Assembly (NCBI GenBank): GCA_012064385.1
Contig: QRDG01000533.1
Coordinates: 1,613,149-1,677,148 of the forward strand
Length of the DNA: 64,000 bases
DNA from: Puccinellia tenuiflora
Taxonomy: Eukaryota > Streptophyta > Magnoliopsida > Poales > Poaceae
Direction: 5' to 3'
The notes below the pieces were generated by a model. That model saw nothing but the letters and a program-made list of their open reading frames with translations. It was not told the DNA's origin and did no database searches. Of this stretch, positions 44,258-54,533 are shown one piece after another; positions within the stretch are counted from its first letter, which is position 1, and every line of letters begins with the position of its first letter. The translations under genes were made by a program, and so were the position numbers.

Positions 44258-44372
44258 TTCACTCCCATCGGGAGCGGGCTTTTTGACTGAAGGAAAAATT
44301 GAGTTTAACCTCAATTGCAAGCAATTCAGCTTAATCTCGGGGGCTACTCCCATCGGGAGCGCTGTTCGCGCT
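44258..44372 (+). repeat. Hairpin-forming 'ctcccatcgggag' motifs near the TatN 3' end
   Basis: 'actcccatcgggagcg' at 44260-44276 and 44345-44360, and again in antisense intron 3 at 41921-41936. The last two are preceded by 'cgggggctac', the same phrase as the polypurine tract, and followed by 'ctgttcgcgc'. Confidence 0.75.
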
Positions 44373-44577
44373 CCCGAATGACTCAGAGAAATCGCAGTCG
44401 AAAAATCACCGACCAGAACAACACTCGCAGTTTTCACCCTGCAGTCGATGTTTCGACTAAGAAATCCTACATAAGCCCTGAACGGCCGGAGTCGACCATT
44501 TTATTTGTTCCTTTCAGGAACCTGGTGGCGTGCCCGGAAGGAAGGAGTCCTTTACCCGACTCTACGATTCGACTAAG

Positions 44578-44591
44578 CACTCGGGGGCTAC
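44578..44591 (+). other. TatN polypurine tract
   Basis: 'actcgggggctac' directly before the 3' LTR. Confidence 0.75.
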
Positions 44592-45043
44592 TGTTGTGGG
44601 GTTGCCTTTCGAGTACCCCACGGTGGTGGTACCTGGGTCACGCCAGGGAAGGCCCAAGGAAGGCCCAAGAAGGATGATGTGCGGCCCAAGGTAGTCGACG
44701 TTAGGTCATCAGCTTGATCATCCTGTATGTGCCATCAGCACCGTTCACCCGAGACCCAGCCTATCATATAAAGGCTGGGAGGGTCCCTCGTCTAGGGTAA
44801 CTAAGCAACTAGCGAACACCAACTCATAGCCGCCATCTCAAACCCTAGCGAGATTGCCATCTCGCCATTGTAGCCACCTTGATCATAATTCCAGACAAGC
44901 AGGAGTAGGGTGTTATCCTCCGGGAGCCTGAACCTGGGTAAATCGCCCTCTGTTAGCCGTCGTGATCACCAACGTTCATCTTCCTCCCCTTCAATCAACC
45001 CGGGGTACTCGACCCAGGGATTTGCCGAGCCCTAACCTCGTCA
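44592..45043 (+). mobile_element. TatN 3' LTR (452 bp)
   Basis: Same sequence as 40048-40500 but for six substitutions and one missing C in the run near the start. Followed by AAGAT. Confidence 0.93.
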
Positions 45044-45063
45044 AAGATGGATCCAGCGCTTGC

Positions 45064-45083
45064 ACCCCCTACCTGGCGCGCCA
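45064..45083 (-). other. Tat1 primer-binding site
   Basis: Minus strand TGGCGCGCCAGGTAGGGGG, two bases after the LTR end, a primer site used by grass gypsy elements. Confidence 0.82.
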
Positions 45084-45085
45084 GA

Positions 45086-45996
45086 TGTCGTGTCTTGGAT
45101 CACGGACACCGGGAGTAAAGGATACCTCTTTTTTAGGTTCGGTATGGGGCGTGAAGGAGGCTGAGAAACGTCTTCCGCCGGGAGGACTTCGCCTACGCCT
45201 TAGATCTACGTACTAGCAAGCAACACAGAGACACAAGGAGTTTACCCAGGTTCGGGCCGCCCGGAGGCTAATATCCCTACTCCTGCATGTCTGGATTGAG
45301 TAGTATATTATGGTGTAGCTTTACAGGGGTGGTTGCGGGTGCCAACCCGGGAGGTGTCAGCTAGAGGTTGAAGACGAGCAGATCCTGACCCGGAGGAAAT
45401 CACCTCTCGCCTATGCTACTCTTCGTCTTGTGCGCTACCTAGCCTAGCCTCTGACTCTCTGGAAATCCGTCCCTTCCCTATGGTGCCTTGGTCCTCCTTT
45501 TATAGGCTAAGGGGATCCCACAGGTGCACCTTTGGGGGTGGAGGGGTTTTGGCGGGAAAACCCTCCGGGTTCTTCTTCGGGGGTGACATGGCTTCTTCTC
45601 ATCCACGTATTCTTCTGAGGGGGGTTAGGTGTGGTCGCCCCCCTTTTGCAGGGCGGACGGACAGAGACTGACACCTTTTCCGATCCTGTCCCCCCACGGC
45701 GCCTCCATCTTCTTGGCGCCCAAGTCTTCTAGGAGCTTCCAGCCAGAGCTGGCAAGCCTATCCTCTTCGCGTGTGCGGAGGTTGGATCCCGAGGATGAGC
45801 CTGGCCTCCTGCCGGGCATCGGGGTCCCCGGGACCTCCGCCGCGTCGTCTACCGGGTTGAAGGGGGCCACGGAATCGATGCCGTGCTTGCCTGGTCGCTG
45901 TGGGGCAGATGGGGGGCCCATCTGTCAGTCTTGAACCTTGGCCTTGTTCGCCTTCTTGGTGGACCCACAGGTGGTGGACCCACTTTGACCGCATCA
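45086..45996 (-). mobile_element. Tat1 5' LTR (about 911 bp)
   Basis: On the minus strand it runs from 'tgatgcggtcaaag' to 'caagacacgaca'. TATA box 'tataaaa' at 45498-45504 (minus). The outer end at 45996 is inferred from the terminal CA, because no second LTR copy is available for comparison. Confidence 0.7.
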
Positions 45997-46429
45997 GGGG
46001 AACCCCGTGTTCCACTGTGGCGTCAGCATGACATGGCAAAACATGAGAAGATGCACTTAAACCAAATTAAACGGAATCGATATTCCGACAAATGATTATA
46101 TGGTTCAAGTTATTTTTCTAACCATCAAAATTAAATGTTATTAGCAAGTGTAAACAATGCATGGGTGAGCTATTCAAAATTAAATGGAATTAGGATAACA
46201 ATTAATTTAGATCCCAAACATTCCATATGTAATTAATTAGATGATATCTAAAACACAACTAAAAAGCAATCTATATAATGTAAACATGAGCATAAATGGC
46301 ATATTAATATTCTCTGCATTTTTATGATCAACTTTCATATATAACACTTTTAGTTTGGAATTATAGATTACAAGATGTGATTTAAAACATAGTTTACAAA
46401 ATAAAATAAAAAGGAGAAAAGGTGGCTTT
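45997..46429. other. AT-rich intergenic DNA, nothing recognised
   Basis: No open frame, no repeat seen beyond AT-rich words. Flanks the Tat1 LTR, so this may be the pre-insertion host DNA. Confidence 0.6.
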
Positions 46430-46510
46430 AGAGTGCTGCCGGAGGGGATTGAACTTGGGCTGGCTGCATAGAGGAGCAAGGGCGTAGCCACTAGGCTACA
46501 CTCGGGTTGG
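46430..46510 (-). ncRNA. tRNA-like relic, possible SINE
   Basis: Minus strand has an A-box-like TAGCCTAGTGG (46488-46498) and a B-box-like GTTCAATCC (46446-46454), 33 bases apart, as in RNA polymerase III promoters. Downstream on the minus strand it becomes T-rich ('ccttttctcctttttta'). No cloverleaf could be drawn with confidence, so a tRNA-derived SINE fragment fits better than a tRNA gene. Confidence 0.45.
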
Positions 46511-47333
46511 TGTTAGGATGCAGAACAGACGGAACTTGAAGCCACTGAAGGAGGTTAACTGAATTTTTTTGACAGACGAGCTTCAGTCTTCAGAGTTCGG
46601 AAACAGAGCGCAACGGAGAAGCATGGCAGCGACACTGCTGTTTCCCTGGCACGTCCTGCAGGCCGAGGGTGCAAGTGCGAAACTGGGTGGCCGCCGGGGT
46701 GCTTCTGTGCGTGTAAGCGGAGGGTGTGTGGAGTGTGTGCGGATGGCAACCTGCCCAGAGGAGCTTGCTTGAGCCTTCCACCACGGCGTTCGTGGCAGTC
46801 AACTCGGACGGGAGCAAGCGATGACCACACGATGCAATCGAGTGCAAGAAAGGGGGAGAACATAAGAGGTGCTCACGGGGAGGGTGCTGGGGTTGTCGAA
46901 CGGGCTTGGTGATGAATGGAGGCGACGATCTTCGCCGGTGATGGGGTTCGGCCGAAGAGGAAGAAGTGGATGCTGTCGGCGCTGTAGTCGACCATGATCC
47001 GATTCGTCGCACGTAGAGGAAGCAAGCCTTGACTCGATCTTCCTCGTCGTGGCAGTAGTCGAAGCAGGGAACCGGAGCAGCGTCGGCCTTCAATTTCTTG
47101 AGCTCCCGCCATAGCGGTGATTTTTGGGGGAGAAACTTACGGTGCAGGGAGAGGGAAAAAGGAAGGTGGCAGCGGGAGAGGGAGAGGAGAGCTAGGGTTA
47201 GGGGGAGGCTTCGGGGCTTTAAGGGCTTGTTTGGTCGTTGGGTATAAAAAAACCAGGGAAGCAAAGCCCGGGAGGGAATTTTGATGTGCACTTGGTATCC
47301 CCGCCCTTCCCACAGGGAAGATTTACCCCACAC
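46511..47333 (-). other. Gene-like GC-rich fragment, minus strand
   Basis: Minus strand shows 'tttttatacc' near 47248, then 'ccctaaccctagctctcc' as in cereal 5' leaders, a possible donor 'cacc|gtaagt' near 47141, and an open frame 47333-46590 (247 codons) with KKLKADAAPVPCFDYCHDEE. Another frame from 47005 begins MVDYSADSIHFFLFGR and ends near a donor 'ccc|gtgagc' at about 46883. I recognise no protein. It could be a first-exon fragment of a host gene carried or stranded among repeats. Confidence 0.3.
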
Positions 47334-47845
47334 CTGTGCACATTTGGCAGCAAGGAGAGAGCTTCCCCACGGCGGGGGACATCTCCGGGAGACCTGCGCT
47401 CATTTTTTAGCAAGAAAGGAAAACAACACCTATTTCTAGTCTTTTTTTTTTGAAATACCACATATAATTCGTACGGCATAATTTAATGCTGCAGAAATCA
47501 CAGATATATTCTATAGGAAAAAATAAAATAAAATAAAATGTAAAAAATTTAAAATAAGATGTGACTTCACATCAGTTCATTAGATCACAGGTTTACACAA
47601 AATAACAAGTAAATCAGAAAAAATAAGACAGATAATTCTTGAATACAAATGTGTAAGCAAAAGCATGCAACAGCGTGCCTTCGCATCTCAACACTTGACG
47701 ATAGGATTCAGGGCAGGATATATCAATTACATGTTCACAAGCACTAGCTTTCAAACTTTCACCCATTACTCCCATTCGATATAAGCAATTCATAAATTAT
47801 AAACGGAATTCCTATTTTCAGTTCTGAAAACATCCTTACGCGTGA
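47334..47845. other. AT-rich DNA, nothing recognised
   Basis: Includes an 'aaaataaaataaaataaaat' run near 47520. No gene seen. Confidence 0.6.
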
Positions 47846-48150
47846 ATGCGCTTGCGATCGTTTCAATTTAAGTCGCGTGGTCTACGTCGCGCCCTTTGTC
47901 ACAGGACGTACACCATTCGATCCGCACCACTCGATCCACGATTCTTGACGACGCTAGGGCCGCCTCCGGCGGTGAGTTCACCGCGCACCAGATGCAGCTC
48001 TCCGAGCTCCTTCTCCAGGCCCTCCTCCCCCAAACAAGTCCTACACCCATGGTCACAACTCCTCCAATAGGGTGGCGCTGGTAGCAGGTAGGAAGCAGAG
48101 CGTGTACCTCCTTGGGCGGTGTGGCGACGCCCGACCAGGGTGGGGGGATG
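47846..48150 (+). other. GC-rich fragment before LTR-g
   Basis: Short frames on both strands (for example 47896-48084, FTAHQMQLSELLLQALL). Family not recognised; possibly a transposon coding remnant. 'gggtggggggatg' precedes LTR-g but does not match the polypurine context of the family, so it is taken as flanking DNA. Confidence 0.35.
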
Positions 48151-50831
48151 TGTAACAGCCCAAACTTGGTAACGAAAAATACGAAGAATTTTTCCACTTT
48201 TTGATTTTGATGTTTGCATCATCGCATCCATATGCATTTACCATTGCAAGCTTTCTTTTGGAAACAATTGAAATGGGAGGCCTAAACTTCCCAACAGCCA
48301 ACAAATGAAAATGTCAAACTTAGAAACCAGTAAATGAATTTCCAAATTGATGAGGAAGTTCCAACCTTGCAGGTTATAACAATTCCTCGCTTTTCAAATT
48401 TTGCTAAATAAGAAATGACATGAGATTTGAAATTGGCTGAATTCAATTCCTATTTTTGGAACCAAGTTAGGCTTTCCAAAAATTCAAAATAAAATCATGT
48501 GGAGTCTCCATATGGTTGTGAAAGTCTCCATGAAAATTCTCATGATTTCTGGAATTGTTAAAATGCCCCAATGAAATACATTTTGGAAATTGCCCCTTTT
48601 TACCCTAACTAAAAGCTATGAACAAAGGTTGGGCAAAATAATTTATTTGACCTCACCAATTTTTGTGGTGGTTCTCAAGGTTATTTCCAGCTTATATGAA
48701 TTTTTCTGGGATTTTAGAAAGTGTCCTTGTGCCCCAAATAATTTGTCAAAGTTGTTCTGGGGACCTGTTTGCTTTTGTTTTAAAAGTTCCAGGGACCTTC
48801 TCACGAATCTTTTTCCCTCTCTCACCTCTCCACGGTGGCCATGGCGCACTGGCGCCATGCCTCTAGGCTGGCCGGCGCCATGCCGCGCTGCCCCCCTCTC
48901 TCTGGTGGTCAAGGTCCTGATGAGGACGCCCACCTGCCCCAGCGACCTGCTTTCCCCATTCTCCTCCCCGCGAGCCAACCCTAGCCCTAACCTGCGTCCG
49001 CCGCTGTCGCCGCTGTCGGCCCCCACGTCCCGCCGTCGACTCCGGCCACCCCGAGGCGAACCGTCGCCGCCATCAGCTCCGCATCGCCGAGCCACGCCTC
49101 CCCGCCATAGGAATCGGGCTAGGGAGCCCTAAATCGAGCCGTCGTCGCCGTCGTCTTCCTCCCGGTCCGGCGGCCGACCGGCACGATTGCCTCCGCCTCA
49201 GGCCTCCCCTGCCTCCGACGAGCAGCCCTACGTGTCCGTGGTGAGTTCGCCGTCCTGTTGGACATCCTTACTCGCCTCCTCCCCCTCTGCATCTCCGCTT
49301 CCGTGCGGAGGCCGCCGGCCGTTCGCCGCGGCCTTGCTCTGCCGAGCACGCGCACGACATCCGGCCCTTTCCCTGCCCCCGCAAGCACACGCACCGCATC
49401 GGCCCCGCAATCGCACGTTTTTGTCACACTCACGCAACCACGGGGCGCCGCTCCATCCTGGTCGCCGCCGGCCGCCGTCCACTGTCGAACACCGTCGCCG
49501 CACACCCCGGCCTCCGCGGTCACCGCGTCCCGGCCTGGGCACCGGCCAGAACCGGCCAGCAGGCCGGTTGTTTCCGAGGGGTGCCCGACCCTCACCCCGG
49601 CCTGGGCCGGCCACGAGGCCGGCCTGTTCGGGCAGTGGCCCGACCTAACGCCCGGTTTGGGCCGGCTCTGAAGCCGGTCTCTTCTGGCACCTCCCCGGCC
49701 TACAAACCGGCCTGGGCCGACTTACGGGCCGGCCTGCACAGTAAAAGCAGTTTTTGATAAATTCAAATAATTGATAACTTTTCAAATGTTGGACCAAATT
49801 TAGCAAATCAAATACCGTTTGAATCAGGAAAACAAACCCTACAATATGAGATCATTGTGACTTTCTTTTGAAACCATATTTTTGCTGTTTAAGTAAGAAT
49901 TCCTTAAATGGGTTAAATAATCCCAAATTAGGAAAATTCATAACTTATTGAATAATTGTCCAAAAATTATGAATTAAATATCAAAGTGATCAACATGTCA
50001 TATGCTATCAACCCATGCACTTATCACATCATGATCACAAACTTTTATTTGATGTTATTCATAATTTGTTTAAATTAATTAAATTCAATTATTTAATTAA
50101 TTTGCTAGTTATTCATCGGTACTCCGAAAATTACAAATAAATTACCGAAATGATCGGAAGAACAATACCTATCCATTCATGTCATGTTCATGCATAATGA
50201 TCCACTTCTATAATAATTTGATAATTTATGAAGAATGTGGTCACTAAGATAAATATGGAGTGGTGTCCAAATAATTGCACTAACTATTTGGAATTCCATT
50301 TAATTTGTTAAATAAATTAAATGATATTGTCTTTGCATCAATTGGACATGCCATCATGTGTTTGCACATTGCACCCTGTGATCGTGTGATTTATGTGTTC
50401 CTTGTATTTCTCTTTTGGGTATCGATAGATTCTGGAGTCGAGGGTCTCTCTAACTACCCCGACGAGCAGTACTTCACTCCCGGGCAGCAAGGCAAGAGAT
50501 AACCTAACCTTCTTGGCATTTTAGCATCCTATGATTTTATCAAATTATTTTATCCACCATAATATTGCATGCGATTCAAATGTCTCTTTTGGTAAATATT
50601 AGAATATCCTATGAATGCATGTTCTTCCCCGAGCCAATCACATGTATCCCTACCTATGGAACCTAGGGTTGAAGTGTTGGCCGAGATAAAGATAGATTTG
50701 TTGTACTCGTTTGCTTAGCTATGCTTAGCTATGCTTAAATAGATGCTTTATGTCCGTTATAAATTCCATACTTGTTGATGTTGATGGAATGATTCGGGCA
50801 TGGTGGATAATTGTGATGCTAAATTAAAATG
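48151..50831 (+). mobile_element. Chromovirus LTR interrupted by Chr3 (LTR-g)
   Basis: Starts 'tgtaacagcccaaac' and follows the family plan up to the equivalent of about 70 percent of an LTR. At 50832 a new LTR begins. It is a third or fourth subfamily: its GC-rich tract (49500-49740) is built of 'ggccggcctg' words. The rest of this LTR would lie to the right of the window. Confidence 0.85.
49241..50491 (+). other. Putative LTR-embedded micro-gene, first two exons (LTR-g copy)
   Basis: Donor CCGTG|GTGAGT (intron from 49241), 63-nt exon 50429-50491 reading DSGVEGLSNYPDEQYFTPGQ, with GC donor CAAG|GCAAGAG. The last exon is cut off by the Chr3 insertion. Confidence 0.5.
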
Positions 50832-53800
50832 TGTAACAGCCCAGATTTGGTACCCTAAAATATGGGCCAAATTTTCACTTTTTGTTTTGCATTGCATCAT
50901 GGCATCCATATGCTTTTGACTTTTTAATCTTCACTTGGAAACAAATTGAGATGGGGAGTCCAACTTTCCCACATCCAACCAATGCAAATGCTCAACTGTC
51001 AAAAACAAATCATGCTTGGACTCCCAAATGGTATAGGAAGTTCCAGGTTCACCTTTTGAAAACATTTCTCAATTCCTAAATTTTGGGTAAATAAGAAATG
51101 ACATGAGAGTTGCAATTGGCTAAAGTCAATTCCTATTTTTGGAACCAAGTTAGACCTTCCAAAAATTCAAACTAAATTCATGGAGTGCTTTATTGTTATG
51201 TTGGGAGCCACCATGTTTAATTTCACAATTTTGGGAATTGTTAAAATGCCCCAAATAAAGCCATCTTGGAAATTGCCCCAATTTACCCTAACTAAAGGCT
51301 ATGAACAAATTTTGGGCAAATTAATTCATTTGACCTCACCAATTTTTGTGGTGGTTCTAAAGGGTAATTCTAGGCTATATGAATTTTTCTGGTATTTTAG
51401 AAAATGTTCTGGTGTCCTTTTTAAATAGATAAACCCTGCTGCTGGACTGGTTTGAAATGGATTCAAAAGTTCCAGGGGCCTTTTTGTAGTTTCTCCTCTT
51501 TCCCTCTCTCTCTCACCGTGGCCATGGCACTGGCGCCATGCCTCCGCCTGTGCCGCACGACGCCGTGACCTGGAGGGATCAGGGCCACCCTCGATGATGC
51601 TACCTGCTCCCTCTCTCTCCTCTCTCCCCGTCCCGGCCACAAAATTCTAGATCGGGCGTGTTCTTTCCTCTCCCAAGCTCCTCCCTCCCCGCCGGCCGTG
51701 CCGAGCCCGCCGCCGTCACTCCCGAGCGTCCCGGTCGAATCGAAGGGTGTGGCGAGCTCCGCCGCCTCCCCTGCTTCCTCCTCCGCGGCGGAATCGGCCC
51801 AGGAGGGCCGGAGCCGACGGGTTCGTCCTCGACATCGCCCGCTTCCGGCCAAGCTCCGCCCTCCCGATTGGGGCGCCATCGGCCGTCCCCTTGCCGCATC
51901 GTCCTCGCACTCGAGCTCACGGGTGAGATAGCCCCTTGTTAGCCTTTTCCCGCGCTCCCGATTTCCCTCTTCCGCCGCCCGATTTCGGTCGCCGGCGGCG
52001 TCCGCAGCGTCAGCAATCGTCAGCCTCAGCACTCGCACGTCCAACGCGCGCCCGGCCTGGCCCCCGGCCTGACCGGCCACGAGGCCGGGGCCTCTCGGGT
52101 CCCTGCCCGGCCATATGGGCCGGCCCGGTGGCCGGGGCCTCTCGGGCTGGGGCCCGGTCATAATGGCCGGCCTGCACCCGGCCTGGCCGGCCTCCCTGGT
52201 TTTTTTTGCTTTTTCTTTTTTGGAGCTAAACAAAATCAAATAATTAGTAACTATTTAAATATTGCTCCAAAAATAGCAAATAAAATATCAAAATGTTCAG
52301 AAAAACAAACTCTATCTGTTGGAACACTTGTAATGATCTTTTGAGTTTATATTTTGCTTTTTATCTAAAAATTCCTAAAATGGCATAATTAATAACAATT
52401 TAGGAATTTCCGTAACTTATTAAATATTTGTCCAAAATTTACGGATTAAATATCAAAGTGATCAACTTGTCAAATGCTATCAAACCATGCACTTGTCACA
52501 TCATGATCACAAACTTTTATTTGATGTTGTTCATAATTTGGTTAAATGAATTAAATTCATTTATTTATTTAATTTGTTACTTATTCATCGGTGCTCCGCA
52601 AATTACAAATAAATTACCGAAACGATCGGAAGAACGAAACCTATCCTTTCATGTCATGTTCATGCATATTTGACCACTTCTCTAATAATTCAAGAATTTA
52701 TGAAGAATGTGGCCACTAAGATAAATATGGGGTTGGTTCCAAATAAGTGAACTAATTATTTGGCTCCTCATTTAAATTTGCTTTTAATTTATATAATAAT
52801 ATGGTTGCATCAATTGGACATGACATCATGTGATTGAGCATTGCATTTTGAGTTCGTGTGATTTATGTGTGCTTTGTATTTCTTTGGGTATCGATAGATT
52901 CCGGAGTCGAGGGTCTCTCTACTTACCCCGAAGAGCACTACTTCACGCCCGGGCAGCAAGGCAAGAGATAACCTAACCTTCTTGGCATCTAGCATCCTAT
53001 GCTTTTATCAAATTATTTTATCCACCATAATATTGCATGCGGTTCAAATGTCTTTTGGTAAATATATAGAATCCTATGAATGCATGTCTTTTCCCCGAGC
53101 CATTCACATGTACCCCTACCTATGAACCCTAGTGTTGATGTGTTGGCCGGATACGATTTATAATTGTTGGTTATATGCTTAGCCATGCTTAGACATGCTT
53201 AGTTGCAATACTAGTTATGTCCGTTGTTGAATTCCATAATTGTTGATGTTAATGGAACGATTCGGGCATGGTGGATATGCGGGTGCTTAATTAAAATGCT
53301 AAGTAGGCTTGGGTGAGTTGCCATCGGGGATGGTGTTTTGCCTCACTCTAGCCCCTAGGTGCGAGTTCTTTACCTCTTGAACCAAGACTAGCGTGCTGCC
53401 ATTGGTGGGTGTATGGGCGCCTTACCGACCGAATAATTTGTGAGGGGCTTGTCAAGGGTCCTCTAGTTTGCTATTTCCATTTGCGCGTGTGTGGTGTGAG
53501 TGGAAAAGGAACGAGGATGGTGATGTTTAGGACGTGACGGTGGGGCAGGGCGCTGGGAGCACTGAACCTGTCCTTCCGCCACTGATGGTCCTTGAGTAAG
53601 CCTCATGCATTGTAAAGGTCTAACCGCGCCCGCTTGCCGGCCTTCCCCGGAAGAGGGCCACTCAGGTGAGCCGGACGGTACCAATGGGTAAATTAGTACA
53701 CCCCTGCAGGGTTAATCTTTTCGAAAAGCCGTGTCCACGGTTATGGACAACTTGGGAATAGACGATAAGATCATAGAGAATATTAACCTAATTGATATGG

Positions 53801-54518
53801 CAGCTAAAGGTTGCATAATCACGTGTGTTAAAGGTTCACTTCCTCGAGGGTGATTCGAGGGGGTGCCTTGCTGGAGATGAGTGTGGTTGGTGACAAAAGG
53901 GTTCGGTGAGAACCTCTGATGACATATGTTACTCTCTTACCCCTTTTGAGAAATATTCTGAGTAGACGAATGCCAAGTGTCTTTTATGTTTTGGTTGAGG
54001 AAAATTAGCTTATTGCAAAAGAAATACGTATAAAGCTGTAGAGCCTCCGTCAGTCATTGGGCCTATATCGCCCTACTAAACTTGCGAGTACATCGTACTC
54101 AGTCTCTCTTTGCTGCCTCTATGTATTTGTATTTCAGAGGAGGACGACACCGAGCAGCTAGGTGGGTTCTTCGTTGACGTCGACTACTAGTCTGGGGTTC
54201 CCAGGTGGCAGCTTGGGACCGTGGAACAAGCTGGCTTGGGTGATGTTTATCTGTAGGCCTCTTAGGCCATAATTTGCTTCTTGTTGTATTAGACAACGCT
54301 ACTTCGCTTCCGCTTGTTGAATTGTAGGATCTGTGATCCTTTTGCCTTGTAATATTTGTATTTTCTCCTCGTTATATGAGTTGCTATATAAATGTTTTGT
54401 GTCGTAGAGTCATGCTTTGTGCCAGTTCTGTTCCACAAGTCTCGATCTTTGTTTTATACATTGATGGTTGTGTTGCTTACATAGCCTCTCTGTATAATTC
54501 CGGGGTCGGGGCGCTACA
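50832..54518 (+). mobile_element. Chr3 first LTR (LTR-h, 3687 bp)
   Basis: 'tgtaacagcccagat' to 'ggggcgctaca'. It has a GC-rich 'ggcc' tract at about 52060-52190. The first 2.77 kb is nearly identical to LTR-i; the last 0.9 kb differs at about 6 percent of sites. Confidence 0.93.
51923..54190 (+). other. Putative LTR-embedded micro-gene (LTR-h copy)
   Basis: Donor TCACGG|GTGAGA (intron from 51923), 63-nt exon 52898-52960 (DSGVEGLSTYPEEHYFTPGQ), GC donor CAAG|GCAAGAG, 53-nt last exon 54138-54190 (EEDDTEQLGGFFVDVDY, TAG). The frame upstream of the donor (through ..LALELT) is open for over 90 codons but has no ATG that I can see. Confidence 0.5.
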
Positions 54519-54521
54519 AGT

Positions 54522-54533
54522 TGGTATCAGAGC
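54522..54533 (+). other. Chr3 first primer-binding site
   Basis: TGGTATCAGAGC, three bases after LTR-h. Confidence 0.92.

Larger units (their letters stand above)
40048..45043 (+). mobile_element. TatN: young non-autonomous Tat-like element, 4996 bp
   Basis: LTRs 40048-40500 and 44592-45043 differ by six substitutions and one 1-base indel (my count). Primer site, gag-like ORF, an antisense spliced gene and a polypurine tract are present; protease, RT, RNase H and integrase are absent, so it must rely on enzymes from another element. Perfect AAGAT duplication. At the usual grass rate of 1.3e-8 per site per year the divergence gives about half a million years. It lies in the Tat1 leader. Confidence 0.92.
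13604..45996 (-). mobile_element. Tat1: minus-strand Tat-type gypsy element split by three insertions
   Basis: Reading from right to left on the minus strand: 5' LTR (45996-45086), primer site, gag start (40004-39658), rest of gag (32027-about 30541), protease, RT, two RNase H domains, integrase (to 26753, resuming 14450-14035), then a 3' non-coding segment to 13604. It is interrupted by TatN, CopX and Chr2. The archaeal-type second RNase H and absence of a chromodomain place it in the Tat lineage (RIRE2/Grande/Ogre relatives). The 3' LTR is missing; the junction with LTR-c at 13603/13604 is a deletion breakpoint. Confidence 0.88.

Noticed and set aside
48141..48150. 'tggggggatg' before LTR-g as a polypurine tract
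   Set aside because: Other tracts of the family share 'attcctg.aagggg' context, absent here, so this LTR is not shown to be a 3' LTR.
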